This document shows, piece after piece, positions 30,935 through 40,396 of a stretch of DNA of 64,000 bases (the first letter of the stretch is position 1; every line of letters begins with the position of its first letter). The translations under genes were made by a program, and so were the position numbers. The DNA is taken from the NCBI GenBank assembly GCA_016234555.1, contig JACRBJ010000023.1, positions 1-64,000 on the forward strand. The letters are read 5' to 3'. Source of the stretch: Chloroflexota bacterium. GTDB taxonomy: Bacteria; Chloroflexota; Anaerolineae; Anaerolineales; Villigracilaceae. The notes beneath the pieces are model-generated. The model searched no databases, was not told the origin of the DNA, and saw nothing but the letters and a program-made list of their open reading frames with translations.

Positions 30935-33688
30935 ATGACTCAAGATACCCCACAAAAACAGGAAAAATGGTCCAGCCTCGACCCGGCGCAGGACATCTAC
31001 CAATATACAGCCAGCCCGTTGAAGAGCATTTTTGCCCCGAAGAACGTGGCTGTAATCGGCGCAACCGAAAAGGAAGGCAGCGTCGGGCGCACCATTCTCT
31101 GGAACCTGATCAGCAGTCCGTTTGGCGGCGCAGTTTTCCCCATCAACCCCAAGCGACCCAGCCTGCTGGGCATCAAAGCCTATCCAAGTGTCAAGGATGT
31201 CCCGGACAAAATCGACCTGGCGGTCATCGTCACCCCCTCCTCCAGCATCCCCGACCTGATTGCTGAGTGCACGGAAGTGGGCATCAAGGGCGCCATCGTC
31301 ATTTCGGCAGGATTCAAGGAGATCGGTCCCGAAGGCGTGGAGTTGGAACGGCGCCTGCTCGAAAACGCCCGCAAAGGCGGAATGCGCGTCGTTGGTCCCA
31401 ACTGCCTCGGCGTGATGAGCCCCGTCAGCGGGATTAACGCCACCTTCGCCGCCGGCATGGCTCGCAAGGGTAACGTGGCTTTCATCAGTCAGTCGGGCGC
31501 ACTCTGCACCGCCGTGCTGGACTGGTCGTTCAAGGAAGATGTCGGCTTCTCCCACTTCGTCTCCGTCGGCTCGATGCTCGACGTGGACTGGGGCGACCTC
31601 ATCTACTACCTGGGCGATGACCCGCACACCGACAGCATCGTCATTTACATGGAAACCATCGGCGACGCCCGCTCCTTCATTTCCGCCGCCCGCGAAGTGG
31701 CATCCAGCAAACCGATCATCGTCATCAAGCCCGGACGCACCGAAGGCGCCGCCCGCGCAGCCGCCTCCCACACCGGCTCGTTGACCGGTTCGGATGAAGT
31801 CCTCGAAGCCGCCTTCCGTCGCGCCGGCGTTTTGCGCGTGGAACGCATCAGCGAAATCTTCTCGATGGCGGAAGTTCTCGGACGCCAGCCCAGACCCAAA
31901 GGTCCACGCCTGACCATTTTGACCAACGCAGGCGGTCCCGGCGTGCTTGCCACCGACACCCTGCTGACCACCGGCGGCGAACTGGCGGAAGTCTCCAAGG
32001 AAACGATGGACAAACTCAGCGAGTTCCTGCCCGCTTCCTGGAGCCATAACAACCCCATCGACATCATCGGCGATGCCAGCCCCGACCGTTACGCCAAGTC
32101 GCTCGAAGTCGCGGCACAGGACCCCAACAGCGACGGGCTGCTCGTCATCCTGACCCCGCAAGCCATGACCGACCCGACCGCCACCGCCGAGGCGCTCAAG
32201 TCGTACGCAAAATCATACGACAAGCCGATTCTGGCATCCTGGTCAGGCGGCAAGGAAGTTGCCGCGGGTGAGGCGATCCTGAACAAAGCCGGCATCCCCA
32301 CTTTCGAATATCCCGACGACGCCGCCCAGGCATTCACCTACATGTGGCAGTCGATGTCGAACCTGAACATGCTCTACGAAACCCCCAGCCTGGCTGACGA
32401 GGAAGGCGGCGGACCCGACCGCGAAAAGGCAAAGGCGATCATCGACCATGTCCGCAAGACCGGGCGTGACCTGCTGACTGAAGCCGAATCGAAGCAACTG
32501 CTGGCTGCCTACGGCATTCCCACCACCCCGACCCTGATCGCGACCAAAGCGAAAGAGGCTGGCAAGATGGCGGCGGAACTCGGCTTCCCTGTGGTGGTCA
32601 AACTCCACTCCGAGACCATTACCCACAAGACCGACGTGGGCGGGGTGAAGCTCAACCTGCAAACCGCAGCCGAAGTGGAAAATGCTTTCAAGGAAATCCA
32701 AAAGTCGGTGACGGAGAAAGCCGGCGCGGAACATTTCCTCGGCGTGACCGTCCAGCCGATGGTCAAGGTAGAAGGCTATGAACTCATCATCGGCTCCAGC
32801 ATCGACCCGCAGTTTGGACCCGTCCTGCTCTTCGGCACCGGCGGACAGTTGGTCGAAGTCTTCAAAGACCGCGCCCTCGGACTGCCCCCGCTCAACACCA
32901 CCCTGGCGCGCCGCATGATCGAACGCACCAAGATTTACAAAGCCCTCAAGGGTGTGCGCGGACGCAAGCCCGTGGATATGGATGCGCTCGAAAAACTGCT
33001 GGTCCGTTTCAGCCAGTTGGTAGTGGAGCAGCGCTGGATCAAGGAATTGGACATCAACCCGTTGATCGCCTCACCCGACGGCTTGATGGCTCTGGACGGT
33101 CGCGTGGTCCTGCACAACGTCAAGGACGAAAGCTCCCTGCCGAAACTCGCCATCCGTCCCTACCCGAATAAATATGTCACCCAGTGGACAACCAAGAAGG
33201 GCAAGAAAGTCACCATCCGCCCGATCCGCGCGGAAGACGAACCCCTGATGCGCTGCTTCCACGAGACGCTTTCAGACCGCTCCGTTTACCTGCGCTACCT
33301 CTCGCCCATGCTCCTCAGCCAGCGCGTGACACACGAACGCCTTGCGCGCGTCTGCCATAGCGATTACTCACGTGAAATCGTGCTAGTGGTCGAAGCGGAA
33401 GAGAACGCCGGACGCTGCATTTCCGCCGTCGGACGCCTGAGCAAATTCCGCGGCGAGGACGAGGAAGCCCGCATCAGCCTGCTGGTCAGCGACAACTTCC
33501 AGGGCGAAGGACTCGGTCTGGAACTGACCAAACGCCTGATCGAGGTCGCGAAGCAGGAGAAGATCAAGAAGATCATCGCGGTCATGTCGAAGGAAAACGA
33601 AACCATGAAGGTGTTGTGCGAGAAGACCGGCTTCACCTTTATACCAAGCGCAAATGTCGAGATGCGCGAAGCCTACCTCAACCTGTAA
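30935..33688 (+). CDS. ADP-forming acyl/acetyl-CoA ligase fused to GNAT acetyltransferase
   Basis: A 917-residue protein. It contains a CoA-binding domain (25-150: [16 protein letters not shown]), succinyl-CoA-ligase-like domains with the active-site His279 in SHTGSLTG, an ATP-grasp domain (about 490-710: [22 protein letters not shown]), and a C-terminal GNAT domain (about 745-917: [24 protein letters not shown]). ACD enzymes make ATP from acetyl-CoA in fermenters. The fused form resembles Pat/PatZ protein lysine acetyltransferases, where the ligase part may be regulatory. The catalytic His is kept, so both roles remain possible. AAAGGAA precedes the ATG. Confidence 0.9.
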   Translation: MTQDTPQKQEKWSSLDPAQDIYQYTASPLKSIFAPKNVAVIGATEKEGSVGRTILWNLISSPFGGAVFPINPKRPSLLGIKAYPSVKDVPDKIDLAVIVTPSSSIPDLIAECTEVGIKGAIVISAGFKEIGPEGVELERRLLENARKGGMRVVGPNCLGVMSPVSGINATFAAGMARKGNVAFISQSGALCTAVLDWSFKEDVGFSHFVSVGSMLDVDWGDLIYYLGDDPHTDSIVIYMETIGDARSFISAAREVASSKPIIVIKPGRTEGAARAAASHTGSLTGSDEVLEAAFRRAGVLRVERISEIFSMAEVLGRQPRPKGPRLTILTNAGGPGVLATDTLLTTGGELAEVSKETMDKLSEFLPASWSHNNPIDIIGDASPDRYAKSLEVAAQDPNSDGLLVILTPQAMTDPTATAEALKSYAKSYDKPILASWSGGKEVAAGEAILNKAGIPTFEYPDDAAQAFTYMWQSMSNLNMLYETPSLADEEGGGPDREKAKAIIDHVRKTGRDLLTEAESKQLLAAYGIPTTPTLIATKAKEAGKMAAELGFPVVVKLHSETITHKTDVGGVKLNLQTAAEVENAFKEIQKSVTEKAGAEHFLGVTVQPMVKVEGYELIIGSSIDPQFGPVLLFGTGGQLVEVFKDRALGLPPLNTTLARRMIERTKIYKALKGVRGRKPVDMDALEKLLVRFSQLVVEQRWIKELDINPLIASPDGLMALDGRVVLHNVKDESSLPKLAIRPYPNKYVTQWTTKKGKKVTIRPIRAEDEPLMRCFHETLSDRSVYLRYLSPMLLSQRVTHERLARVCHSDYSREIVLVVEAEENAGRCISAVGRLSKFRGEDEEARISLLVSDNFQGEGLGLELTKRLIEVAKQEKIKKIIAVMSKENETMKVLCEKTGFTFIPSANVEMREAYLNL

Positions 33689-33704
33689 AGTTTGGCTGAG
33701 CATC

Positions 33705-33740
33705 AGTGTGGACGGTTTCAACCGTCCACACTTCTTTTAA
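33705..33740 (+). terminator. Terminator after the acyl-CoA ligase/GNAT gene
   Basis: 13-bp stem AGTGTGGACGGTT / AACCGTCCACACT followed by TCTTTT. Confidence 0.8.
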
Positions 33741-33761
33741 ATCCAAGAAAGGGTAACTGCC

Positions 33762-34814
33762 ATGAAAAGGATGAACAAGATTCTCGCTCTGATTGTAGTT
33801 GGTGTTGGATTGATAGCATGCAACCTGGGAAAGGTGGCGCCAACAATTACCGAAGCCCCACAGGCTGTGCCAGCCTCCGAGACCCCGCCTGCAATTCAAC
33901 CTTCACCAACACAGGTTCCGGACGTATCCCAGCCAGTTGGTGAGCTGGACCCATGTTCACTGCTGACGGCAGCCGAAGCGGAAGCCATCCTCGCCCAAAC
34001 AGCCGGCGCACCGAATGCCATGAACGGAGCCTGCATCTACAGCAGCAGCGATGGACTCTATACGGTTTCGGCGACCGCGGCACAGGATCAACAAACGAGC
34101 GGTATTTTGCAGGGACAGGCAATGCTGCTCGGCTTTGCCGGTGGTCAGTTGGACGAAGCGCGCATGGACAAGCTAAAAATGATGGCGGCGGCTTTGGATT
34201 ACAAAGGTTTCTTTACCGAGCTGGTGGCAGCCGCTGAAGGTTCCGCAACGCTCAAGGCAAAGCTGGTTGAAGATGGCAACAGCGATTTGGTCTATTGGGC
34301 GTGGATCACTGCCCAAAGCCGGCGACAGGGCGCGTTTGTGGCGGTGCGCGGTCAGACGGCGGTCAACATCAACCTGGTGGTTGCCGACACCCAGACGGAA
34401 GAGGCAATGCTGGCGGCTTCCACCTCCCTGGCTGAGAAGGCTTTTGGGCTGTTGCCAGCAAAGTTCACCCTGGCAGTTCCCACAGCAGCGCCAACTCAAC
34501 AGGCACAGGCGCTTCCCACCCCCACCGAAGTTCTACCAGTAAAAACAATCGTTGGCTCATGGGAGCGCCGTTCGTCCGAGGTCACGGAATATTTCAACAT
34601 TCAAAGCGACGGCAGCTATTCCATCGAAGCCAGAAAAAACAGCACCAACGAGGTGATCTCCAGCATCAGCGGGACGCTTACCTACGACCAGGGCAATATC
34701 TATTACGTTGACAAGAATAACAACAAATCCACCGAAAGCTTTTATTTGGGCAACGAGGGAGATTTGCTGGTGATAAATGGTGACGTTGAAAAGGCATGGG
34801 TACGCATCAAATAA
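33762..34814 (+). CDS. Lipoprotein of unknown function (DUF3558-like region)
   Basis: A 350-residue lipoprotein. The signal peptide ILALIVVGVGLIAC has the lipobox Cys at residue 20, then a Pro/Thr-rich linker to about 60. A domain beginning DPCSLLTAAEAEAILAQ with a second Cys at GACIYSS resembles DUF3558-type outside domains. A second Pro/Thr linker leads to a C-terminal beta-rich, lipocalin-like piece (IVGSWERRSSEVTEYFNIQSDGSYSIEA). It would be tethered to the outer face of the membrane. Flanking terminators on both sides indicate a single-gene transcript. The role is unknown. Confidence 0.7.
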   Translation: MKRMNKILALIVVGVGLIACNLGKVAPTITEAPQAVPASETPPAIQPSPTQVPDVSQPVGELDPCSLLTAAEAEAILAQTAGAPNAMNGACIYSSSDGLYTVSATAAQDQQTSGILQGQAMLLGFAGGQLDEARMDKLKMMAAALDYKGFFTELVAAAEGSATLKAKLVEDGNSDLVYWAWITAQSRRQGAFVAVRGQTAVNINLVVADTQTEEAMLAASTSLAEKAFGLLPAKFTLAVPTAAPTQQAQALPTPTEVLPVKTIVGSWERRSSEVTEYFNIQSDGSYSIEARKNSTNEVISSISGTLTYDQGNIYYVDKNNNKSTESFYLGNEGDLLVINGDVEKAWVRIK

Positions 34815-34841
34815 GGCGCTCCGCAGGATTCAACCGAATTC

Positions 34842-34877
34842 CAACATGGATGGGCATGCCCGTCCATGTTGCTTTTA
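34842..34877 (+). terminator. Terminator after lipoprotein gene
   Basis: Stem CAACATGGA-T-GGGC / GCCC-G-TCCATGTTG followed by CTTTTA. Confidence 0.7.
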
Positions 34878-34967
34878 TGCGGTAGTAAAATCGATTACCC
34901 GCTCTCGCGGTATCCCTGCCGCCGGGGACTGCGGCAGGAGCATTATTTGGCTGATTGGAAAAGGCAC

Positions 34968-36152
34968 ATGAATATTCAAGGAAAACACTACCGAACCGTC
35001 TGGTTAAAAGCTGACGACACGACGATTGTCCAGATCATCGACCAGCGTTTTCTACCCTTTGAGTTGGTGATCGAAGACCTGCACACAGCCGCAGAGACGG
35101 CAATCGCCATCAAGGAGATGCACGCGCGCGGCGCCGGGCTGATCGGCGCGCTGGCTGGCTACGGCATGTATCTGGCGGCGCTGGAATCCGCGCAGCGCCC
35201 ATCAGCCGATTTTACGTCGGCAGTGGAACAAGCCGGCAGGGAGTTGACCGCCACCCGCCCGACGGCAATCAACCTCGAGTGGGGTGTCCGCCGCGTGCTG
35301 TCGGCGATGCACACCGCTAGGGATTCCGTCCCGGCGAAGATATCCGCCGCCCGCCAGTCCGCGCAGGAAATTGCAGACGAGGATGCCGATTACTGCCGCC
35401 GCATCGGCGAGCATGGTGTCGAGTTGATCGCAGAAATCACCCGCCGAAAGAACGGGGCGACAGTCAACATCCTCACCCACTGCAACGCCGGCTGGCTCGC
35501 TTTCGTGGACTACGGCACCGCAACCGCGCCGATCTACGCCGCCTTCGAGCGGGGGATTCCCGTGCACGTTTGGGTGGACGAGACCCGTCCGCGCAATCAG
35601 GGGGCGCGACTGACCTCCTGGGAGTTGGGACAGCACGGCGTCCCGCACACGGTCATCGCGGACAACACCGGCGGTCACCTGATGCAGCACGGCATGGTGG
35701 ACTTGGTCATCACCGGCGCGGACCGTGTCACCTACACCGGCGACGCCGCAAACAAGATTGGAACCTACCTAAAGGCGCTGGCTGCCAAAGACAACAACAT
35801 CCCGTTTTACGTCGCCCTGCCCTCCTCCACCTTTGACTGGGTCATGACCGACGGCGTGAAGCAAATCCCCGTGGAGGAACGCGACTCGGAGGAAGTGCGC
35901 TTCATCGAAGGTTGGGAGGATGGAACAGTTCACAAGGTACGCCTGACCTCGGAGGAAGTGCGCTTCATCGAAGGTTGGGAGGATGGAACAGTTCACAAGG
36001 TACGCCTGACCCCGGCGGATAGCCCCGCCGCCAATTTCGGCTTCGACGTCACCCCGTCCCGCCTGATCAGCGGGCTGATCACCGAGCGCGGAATCTGCGC
36101 TGCATCCAGCGAAGGGGTGCTGGGACTCTATCCGGAGAAACGTCCGCGTTGA
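34968..36152 (+). CDS. mtnA: S-methyl-5-thioribose-1-phosphate isomerase-like protein with tandem duplication
   Basis: A 394-residue MtnA/eIF2B-alpha family isomerase. Conserved phrases include VQIIDQRFLPFELV, TRPTAINLEWGVRR, the catalytic-Cys loop ILTHCNAGWLAF, VWVDETRPRNQGARLTSWEL and the catalytic-Asp loop ITGADRVTYTGDAANKIGT. MtnA opens the ring of methylthioribose-1-phosphate in methionine salvage. Two oddities: the usual GAPAIG is GAGLIG, and a perfect 63-base tandem duplication (35886-36011) doubles a 21-residue surface segment near the C-terminus. A related ribose-1,5-bisphosphate isomerase role is not excluded. Start 34968 is preceded by AAAAGG. Confidence 0.78.
   Translation: MNIQGKHYRTVWLKADDTTIVQIIDQRFLPFELVIEDLHTAAETAIAIKEMHARGAGLIGALAGYGMYLAALESAQRPSADFTSAVEQAGRELTATRPTAINLEWGVRRVLSAMHTARDSVPAKISAARQSAQEIADEDADYCRRIGEHGVELIAEITRRKNGATVNILTHCNAGWLAFVDYGTATAPIYAAFERGIPVHVWVDETRPRNQGARLTSWELGQHGVPHTVIADNTGGHLMQHGMVDLVITGADRVTYTGDAANKIGTYLKALAAKDNNIPFYVALPSSTFDWVMTDGVKQIPVEERDSEEVRFIEGWEDGTVHKVRLTSEEVRFIEGWEDGTVHKVRLTPADSPAANFGFDVTPSRLISGLITERGICAASSEGVLGLYPEKRPR
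35886..36011 (+). repeat. Perfect 63-bp tandem duplication inside mtnA-like gene
   Basis: Two identical 63-base copies (35886-35948 and 35949-36011) encode 21 residues twice, starting SEEVRFIEGWEDG, in frame. No base differs between the copies, so the event is recent or an assembly artefact. Confidence 0.95.
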
Positions 36153-36157
36153 GCAAC

Positions 36158-36182
36158 GGAGTCAAAAGTCTCTGACTTTTGA
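36158..36182. repeat. Dispersed hairpin repeat, copy 3
   Basis: GGAG plus arms TCAAAAGTC / GACTTTTGA, identical to the first hairpin of the element at 15181. Confidence 0.7.
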
Positions 36183-36190
36183 AAGTTTCC

Positions 36191-36219
36191 TTGCCACGAG
36201 GGGCAACATTCTGTATACT
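36191..36219 (+). promoter_or_regulatory. Promoter of TIR-STAND gene
   Basis: TTGCCA at 36191-36196 and TATACT at 36214-36219 with a 17-base spacer, about 35 bases ahead of the ATG at 36254. Confidence 0.65.
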
Positions 36220-36253
36220 GAAAGCACCGTCACCCACCCAAAGCGAGGGACAC

Positions 36254-39166
36254 ATGACAAACCCCAGCATCTTCATCAGCTACAGCCACAAGGACGAGGA
36301 ATGGAAAGACCGAGTCGTCACGCATTTGCGCGTGTTGGAAATGGAAGGCATGCTCGATGTCTGGGACGACCGCCGCATCGAAGCGGGCGATGACTGGTTC
36401 ACAGAGATCGAACAGGCGATCAACGCCGCAAGCATTGCCGTTTTTCTCATCTCGGCAAATTTCCTGACCTCCAAATTCATTCATGACGAAGAAGTCTCGC
36501 GTTTGCTCACACGCCGCGAAAAGGAAGGTGTGCGCGTCATCCCGATCATCGTCAAACCCTGCGCGTGGACTCAGGTCAAATGGCTCTCGCCGATTCAGGC
36601 GCGACCCAAAGACGGCAGGGCGCTTTCAGCGGGGAACGAAAATCAAATTGATACCGACCTTGCTGCATTGGCGGAGGAAATCGCAAAAATTTTTCGGCGT
36701 GTAGGGGCGATTCATGAATCGCCCCTACGTGTGTCGTTACCACCCGACAAAATCTCCCTCGCCCACCTCCCTTCCACATCACCTGACCTTTTTGGTCGTG
36801 AAAAAGAATTGAAAGAAATGGACGAGGCTTGGGAAAATCCGCAAATCAACGTGATGACCCTTGTCGCCTGGGGCGGAGTTGGCAAGAGTGCGCTGGTCAA
36901 CAAGTGGCTGACGCAAATGGCGCTGGACAATTACCGTGGCGCAGAGCGGGTCTACGGCTGGTCGCTTTACAGCCAGGGCGCGGCGGAGGGACGGCAGGTC
37001 TCGGCTGACCAATTCATCGCATCGGCGCTGGCATGGTTTGGCGACCCCGACCCGAACGTCGGTTCTCCCTGGGACAAGGGCGAGCGGCTGGCGGAACTGG
37101 TGAAGCAGTCGCGCGCGCTGATCATCCTAGATGGACTCGAACCGCTGCAAAATCCGCCGCCTGTCGAAACGGGACGAATTAAAGACCCTGCGCTGGTGGC
37201 GTTCCTGCGTGAGTTGGCACGTCAGAATCCTGGATTGGTCTTCATCACCACGCGGCTGGCAGTAGATGACTTGAAGGACTGCATCGGAAGCACAGCCATA
37301 GAGCGAGACCTTGAAGCACTTTCAGATGAGGCAGGCGCAGAATACCTCAAACATCTCGGCGTTGATGGAACCGAAGATGAACGCAAAGAAGCCTCTCACG
37401 ATTTTGGCGGGCACGCGCTAGCGTTGACGTTGATGGGCAGCTATCTCAAAACAGTTCATCGCGGCGACATTCGCAAGCGGAACGAGATTCCTCATCTGAC
37501 CGATGACCAAAAGCAGGGGTCACATGCACGGCGCGTATTGGAATCTTATGAACGCTGGTTACAAGGCAAACCCGAATTAGATATTTTACGTTTGATGGGA
37601 TTATTTGACCGACCTGCGGAAAAAGGCGCAGTGGATGCCTTGCGAAAAGAACCTGTCATTGTAGGTCTCACCGATGCCCTACAAAAATTGGGCGAAGCCC
37701 AATGGAAATACGCGGTGGAAAACTTACGCAAGTTGCGTTTGTTGGCACACTCGTCCTTCGACTCACCTGCACTGCGCGCAGGCGCAAGTAACGCTCAAGA
37801 CGAATTAGACTGCCACCCGCTTTTGCGCGAGCACTTTGGCGAGCAATTGAAAGAAGGCAACCCCGCCGCGTGGCGCGAAGGCAACAACCGCTTATATGAA
37901 TATTACAAAACCAGCGCAAAAGAATTGCCCGACACCTTGCAAGAGATGACGCCGCTCTTTGCGGCGGTGCTGCACGGCTGTCAGGCGGGGAGACACCAAG
38001 AGGCGTTGGATGAAGTGTTGTGGAAGCGAATTCGCAGAGGGCAGGAAGGATTTAGTGTGCTAAATCTTGGCGCGTTTGGTGCTGACCTTGCTGCTCTTTC
38101 TGGTTTCTTTGAGTCAGTATGGCGCAAACCTGTTGATGGGTTAAGAGAAAGTGACAAGGCATTTGTTCTGACTGGGGCTGGTTTTCACCTGCGCGCACTT
38201 GGTCGGCTAGTAGAGGCGGTTCAACCGATACAGGCAGGGCTTGAAAATAACATCACGCGCCAAGATTGGACGAATTCAGCAATACAAGCCAGCATCCTGA
38301 GCGAACTCTACCTGACCATCGGCAACGTGCAGCAGGCACTTGCCTACGCCGAGCGAAGCGTCGGTCTCGCGGATAAGAGTGGGGATGAGTTTCAGAGAAT
38401 GCACAGACGAGTGCGATTTGGCGATGCTCTACATCAAGCAGGACAATTGGAAAAATCACAAACCATGTTTCGTGAAGCAGAAGAAATGCAAAAGAAACAT
38501 GAACCTACGTTTCCACTTCTTTATTCTATGAGTGGTTTTCAATACTGCGACCTGTTGTTGAGTCAGGGGAAGGTTGCGGAGGTGGAACGGCGGGCAAGGA
38601 ATGGATTGAAAATGCACGAGCAAGGTGCATTAAGTGACCTTTTGAGTATTGCGCTTGACCATCTCTCGCTTGGGCGGGCGAAATTCCTTTCGTCATTGCG
38701 AGCCGCCGAAGGCGGCGAAGCAATCTCCCCATCCGAGTCGGGGATTGCTTCGGCTTCGCCTCGCAATGACGCGCTTGTCTACTTCACCCGCGCGGTGGAT
38801 GGCTTGCGGCAGGCAGCCGACCAATCACGTCTTCCGCTCGGCTTACTGGCGCGGGCAGAGTATTACCGCGCCGTCGGTGATATCGTCAAGGCGCAAAAGG
38901 ATTTGGACGAAGCCTTCTCCATCGCCACGCGCGGTGGGATGGGGTTGTATCTGGCGGATTGCCACCTCGGCTACGCCCGTTTGAACGTTAGCAAGTTGAA
39001 AAGTTTGAAAGTTGAAAACCTGTCAACCTTCAAACCCGAAAACGTTCAAACCGATTATCGCGCCGAAGCAAGGAAGCACGTAGCAATCGCGAAAGAGATG
39101 ATCGACAAGATGGGCTATCATCGCCGCGACAAAGAGGTGGAAGAATTGGAAGAACAATTGAAATGA
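36254..39166 (+). CDS. TIR-STAND NTPase-TPR protein with in-frame repeat inserts
   Basis: A 970-residue protein. A TIR domain covers 1-135 (SIFISYSHKDEEWKDRV, WDDRRIEAGDDWFTEI). A P-loop STAND/NB-ARC-type NTPase follows, with Walker A GWGGVGKSAL near 206 and Walker B RALIILDGLEPLQ. A winged-helix region follows, then TPR-like helices from about 600 to the end. STAND proteins with TIR effectors sense ligands through the repeats and oligomerise, and several act in phage defence. At least three palindromic elements are inserted in frame, at about residues 150-159 (linker), 813-840 and 909-926. Start 36254 follows GAGGG; an in-frame ATG at 36179 precedes the promoter. Confidence 0.85.
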   Translation: MTNPSIFISYSHKDEEWKDRVVTHLRVLEMEGMLDVWDDRRIEAGDDWFTEIEQAINAASIAVFLISANFLTSKFIHDEEVSRLLTRREKEGVRVIPIIVKPCAWTQVKWLSPIQARPKDGRALSAGNENQIDTDLAALAEEIAKIFRRVGAIHESPLRVSLPPDKISLAHLPSTSPDLFGREKELKEMDEAWENPQINVMTLVAWGGVGKSALVNKWLTQMALDNYRGAERVYGWSLYSQGAAEGRQVSADQFIASALAWFGDPDPNVGSPWDKGERLAELVKQSRALIILDGLEPLQNPPPVETGRIKDPALVAFLRELARQNPGLVFITTRLAVDDLKDCIGSTAIERDLEALSDEAGAEYLKHLGVDGTEDERKEASHDFGGHALALTLMGSYLKTVHRGDIRKRNEIPHLTDDQKQGSHARRVLESYERWLQGKPELDILRLMGLFDRPAEKGAVDALRKEPVIVGLTDALQKLGEAQWKYAVENLRKLRLLAHSSFDSPALRAGASNAQDELDCHPLLREHFGEQLKEGNPAAWREGNNRLYEYYKTSAKELPDTLQEMTPLFAAVLHGCQAGRHQEALDEVLWKRIRRGQEGFSVLNLGAFGADLAALSGFFESVWRKPVDGLRESDKAFVLTGAGFHLRALGRLVEAVQPIQAGLENNITRQDWTNSAIQASILSELYLTIGNVQQALAYAERSVGLADKSGDEFQRMHRRVRFGDALHQAGQLEKSQTMFREAEEMQKKHEPTFPLLYSMSGFQYCDLLLSQGKVAEVERRARNGLKMHEQGALSDLLSIALDHLSLGRAKFLSSLRAAEGGEAISPSESGIASASPRNDALVYFTRAVDGLRQAADQSRLPLGLLARAEYYRAVGDIVKAQKDLDEAFSIATRGGMGLYLADCHLGYARLNVSKLKSLKVENLSTFKPENVQTDYRAEARKHVAIAKEMIDKMGYHRRDKEVEELEEQLK
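36701..36728. repeat. Perfect 28-base palindrome inside TIR-STAND gene
   Basis: Two 14-base halves, GTAGGGGCGATTCA and its exact complement, with no spacer. It encodes VGAIHESPLR in the linker between TIR and NTPase domains. Confidence 0.9.
38691..38771. repeat. REP-like palindromic element inside TIR-STAND gene
   Basis: An 81-base (27-codon) element with terminal arms CGTCATTGCGAG / CTCGCAATGACG and inner complementary blocks (GAAGCAATC / GATTGCTTC). It encodes a Ser/Ala/Glu-rich insert in the TPR region, kept in frame. Confidence 0.85.
38979..39051. repeat. Palindromic element with 11-bp terminal repeats inside TIR-STAND gene
   Basis: A 73-base element with perfect arms GTTTGAACGTT / AACGTTCAAAC and a second inner helix TTTGAA-GTTGA / TCAAC-TTCAAA. 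It encodes a Lys/Leu/Val-rich insert, LNVSKLKSLKVENL. Confidence 0.8.
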
Positions 39167-39262
39167 ACCGTAGGGGCGACTCTCCCTGCGCGATTCAGTC
39201 GTCACGTTTACAAGAAACATTCATCCTCGATCCTTCAAAATTCATCCTTTCTGGAAAATCCC

Positions 39263-40297
39263 ATGCAAACCGAACTCACCCATCCCAGTCCCCTGCTTCA
39301 AGCCGACGGCAGCCTTGCCCAAGTCGGCTGGGCGCGACAACCCATTCTCGACTGCAATCTTGAGTCTGCGAACTTCTATACCATCAAGCCGTTGCAGCGC
39401 TTCCGCATCAAACGCTGGGATTACTACGCCGTGTTCAGTCCGCGCCGATTCTTCTCCGCCACCATCGCGGATCTCGGCTACGCGGGCAATCTCTTCGTTT
39501 ACACGATGGACTTTGAAACGGGCGACCTGCACGAGGAGGGAATCGTCGTCCCGTTTGGCAAAGGCGTGGAACTGCCGCGCAACTCGACGGAAGGTCACAG
39601 CCATTTTGCGGATAAAAACCTCAAACTGGACTTCACCGTCCAACCCGACCATCGGCATTTGTCCGTCGCTTGGGACACCTTCCACGACGGGCGCGGCATT
39701 CAAGCAGAGATCAATTTGCAAACACCTTCAGGTTACGAGTCGATGAACATCGTCATCCCCATCGGGCAAAAGCGTTTTTACTGGAACCGCAAGATCAACT
39801 GCCTGCCCGCCAGCGGATTTGTCAAATACGGCGACCTGACCGAAACCCTCGACCCCAAGACCTGCCTCGGCTCGCTGGATTGGGGACGCGGCGTGTGGGA
39901 ATATCAATCCTACTGGAATTGGGCAAGCGCTTCCGGCTTCCTCGCGGATGGTCGGACCATCGGGCTGAACCTCGGCTGCGGCTTTGGCGACCTTTCCAAG
40001 GCTGGCGAGAATGCCGTCATTTTGAATAACCGTATCCACAAGCTGGAGCAGGTCAAGTTCGACTATGTCTCCGGCGATTACATGAAGCCGTGGAAATTCA
40101 CCGACAGCGAAGGACGCCTCGACCTGACCTTCACCCCGTTCAAAGACCGCACCGCGCAAACCAATTTGGGAATCATCACCAGCCTCGTCCATCAGATGTT
40201 CGGGCGTTACAACGGTTTTGCGGTTGCCGACGACGGCGAGAAGATCCAGATCAAGGACCTGATCGGTTTTGCGGAAGAGCATCACGCCAAATGGTAA
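39263..40297 (+). CDS. DUF2804 domain protein
   Basis: A 344-residue protein matching the DUF2804 pattern throughout: LLQADGSLAQVGWARQPILDCN near the N-terminus, RFRIKRWDYYAVFSPRRFFSATIADLGYAG, INCLPASGFVKYGD, LGSLDWGRGVWEYQSYWNWASASG, IGLNLGCGFGDLS, and FGRYNGFAVADDGEKI. Members are single-domain beta-rich proteins related in fold to lipocalin-like or carotenoid/tocopherol-cyclase-type folds; no activity is established. There is no signal peptide. The interval before it (39168-39262) holds GTAGGGGC repeat remnants. Probably monocistronic. Confidence 0.85.
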   Translation: MQTELTHPSPLLQADGSLAQVGWARQPILDCNLESANFYTIKPLQRFRIKRWDYYAVFSPRRFFSATIADLGYAGNLFVYTMDFETGDLHEEGIVVPFGKGVELPRNSTEGHSHFADKNLKLDFTVQPDHRHLSVAWDTFHDGRGIQAEINLQTPSGYESMNIVIPIGQKRFYWNRKINCLPASGFVKYGDLTETLDPKTCLGSLDWGRGVWEYQSYWNWASASGFLADGRTIGLNLGCGFGDLSKAGENAVILNNRIHKLEQVKFDYVSGDYMKPWKFTDSEGRLDLTFTPFKDRTAQTNLGIITSLVHQMFGRYNGFAVADDGEKIQIKDLIGFAEEHHAKW

Positions 40298-40368
40298 ATT
40301 GCAGAGGAGCGTGAGAAGCTGCTGACATCGTAGTACTTTCATGGGAACCTCCGCGCCTTCTCGAACGT

Positions 40369-40396
40369 TATAATTGAGGAAAGGAGGGCTCCTCCC
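40369..40396 (+). promoter_or_regulatory. -10 box and self-pairing ribosome site of A2M gene
   Basis: TATAAT at 40369-40374. The ribosome site AAGGAGG (40381-40387) is followed by GCTCCTCCC, so GGAGG can pair with CCTCC in a 5-bp hairpin immediately before the ATG. Confidence 0.6.

Noticed and set aside
35886..36011. Possible CRISPR-like repeat
   Set aside because: Only two directly abutting copies with no spacer, inside a coding frame; it is a tandem duplication.
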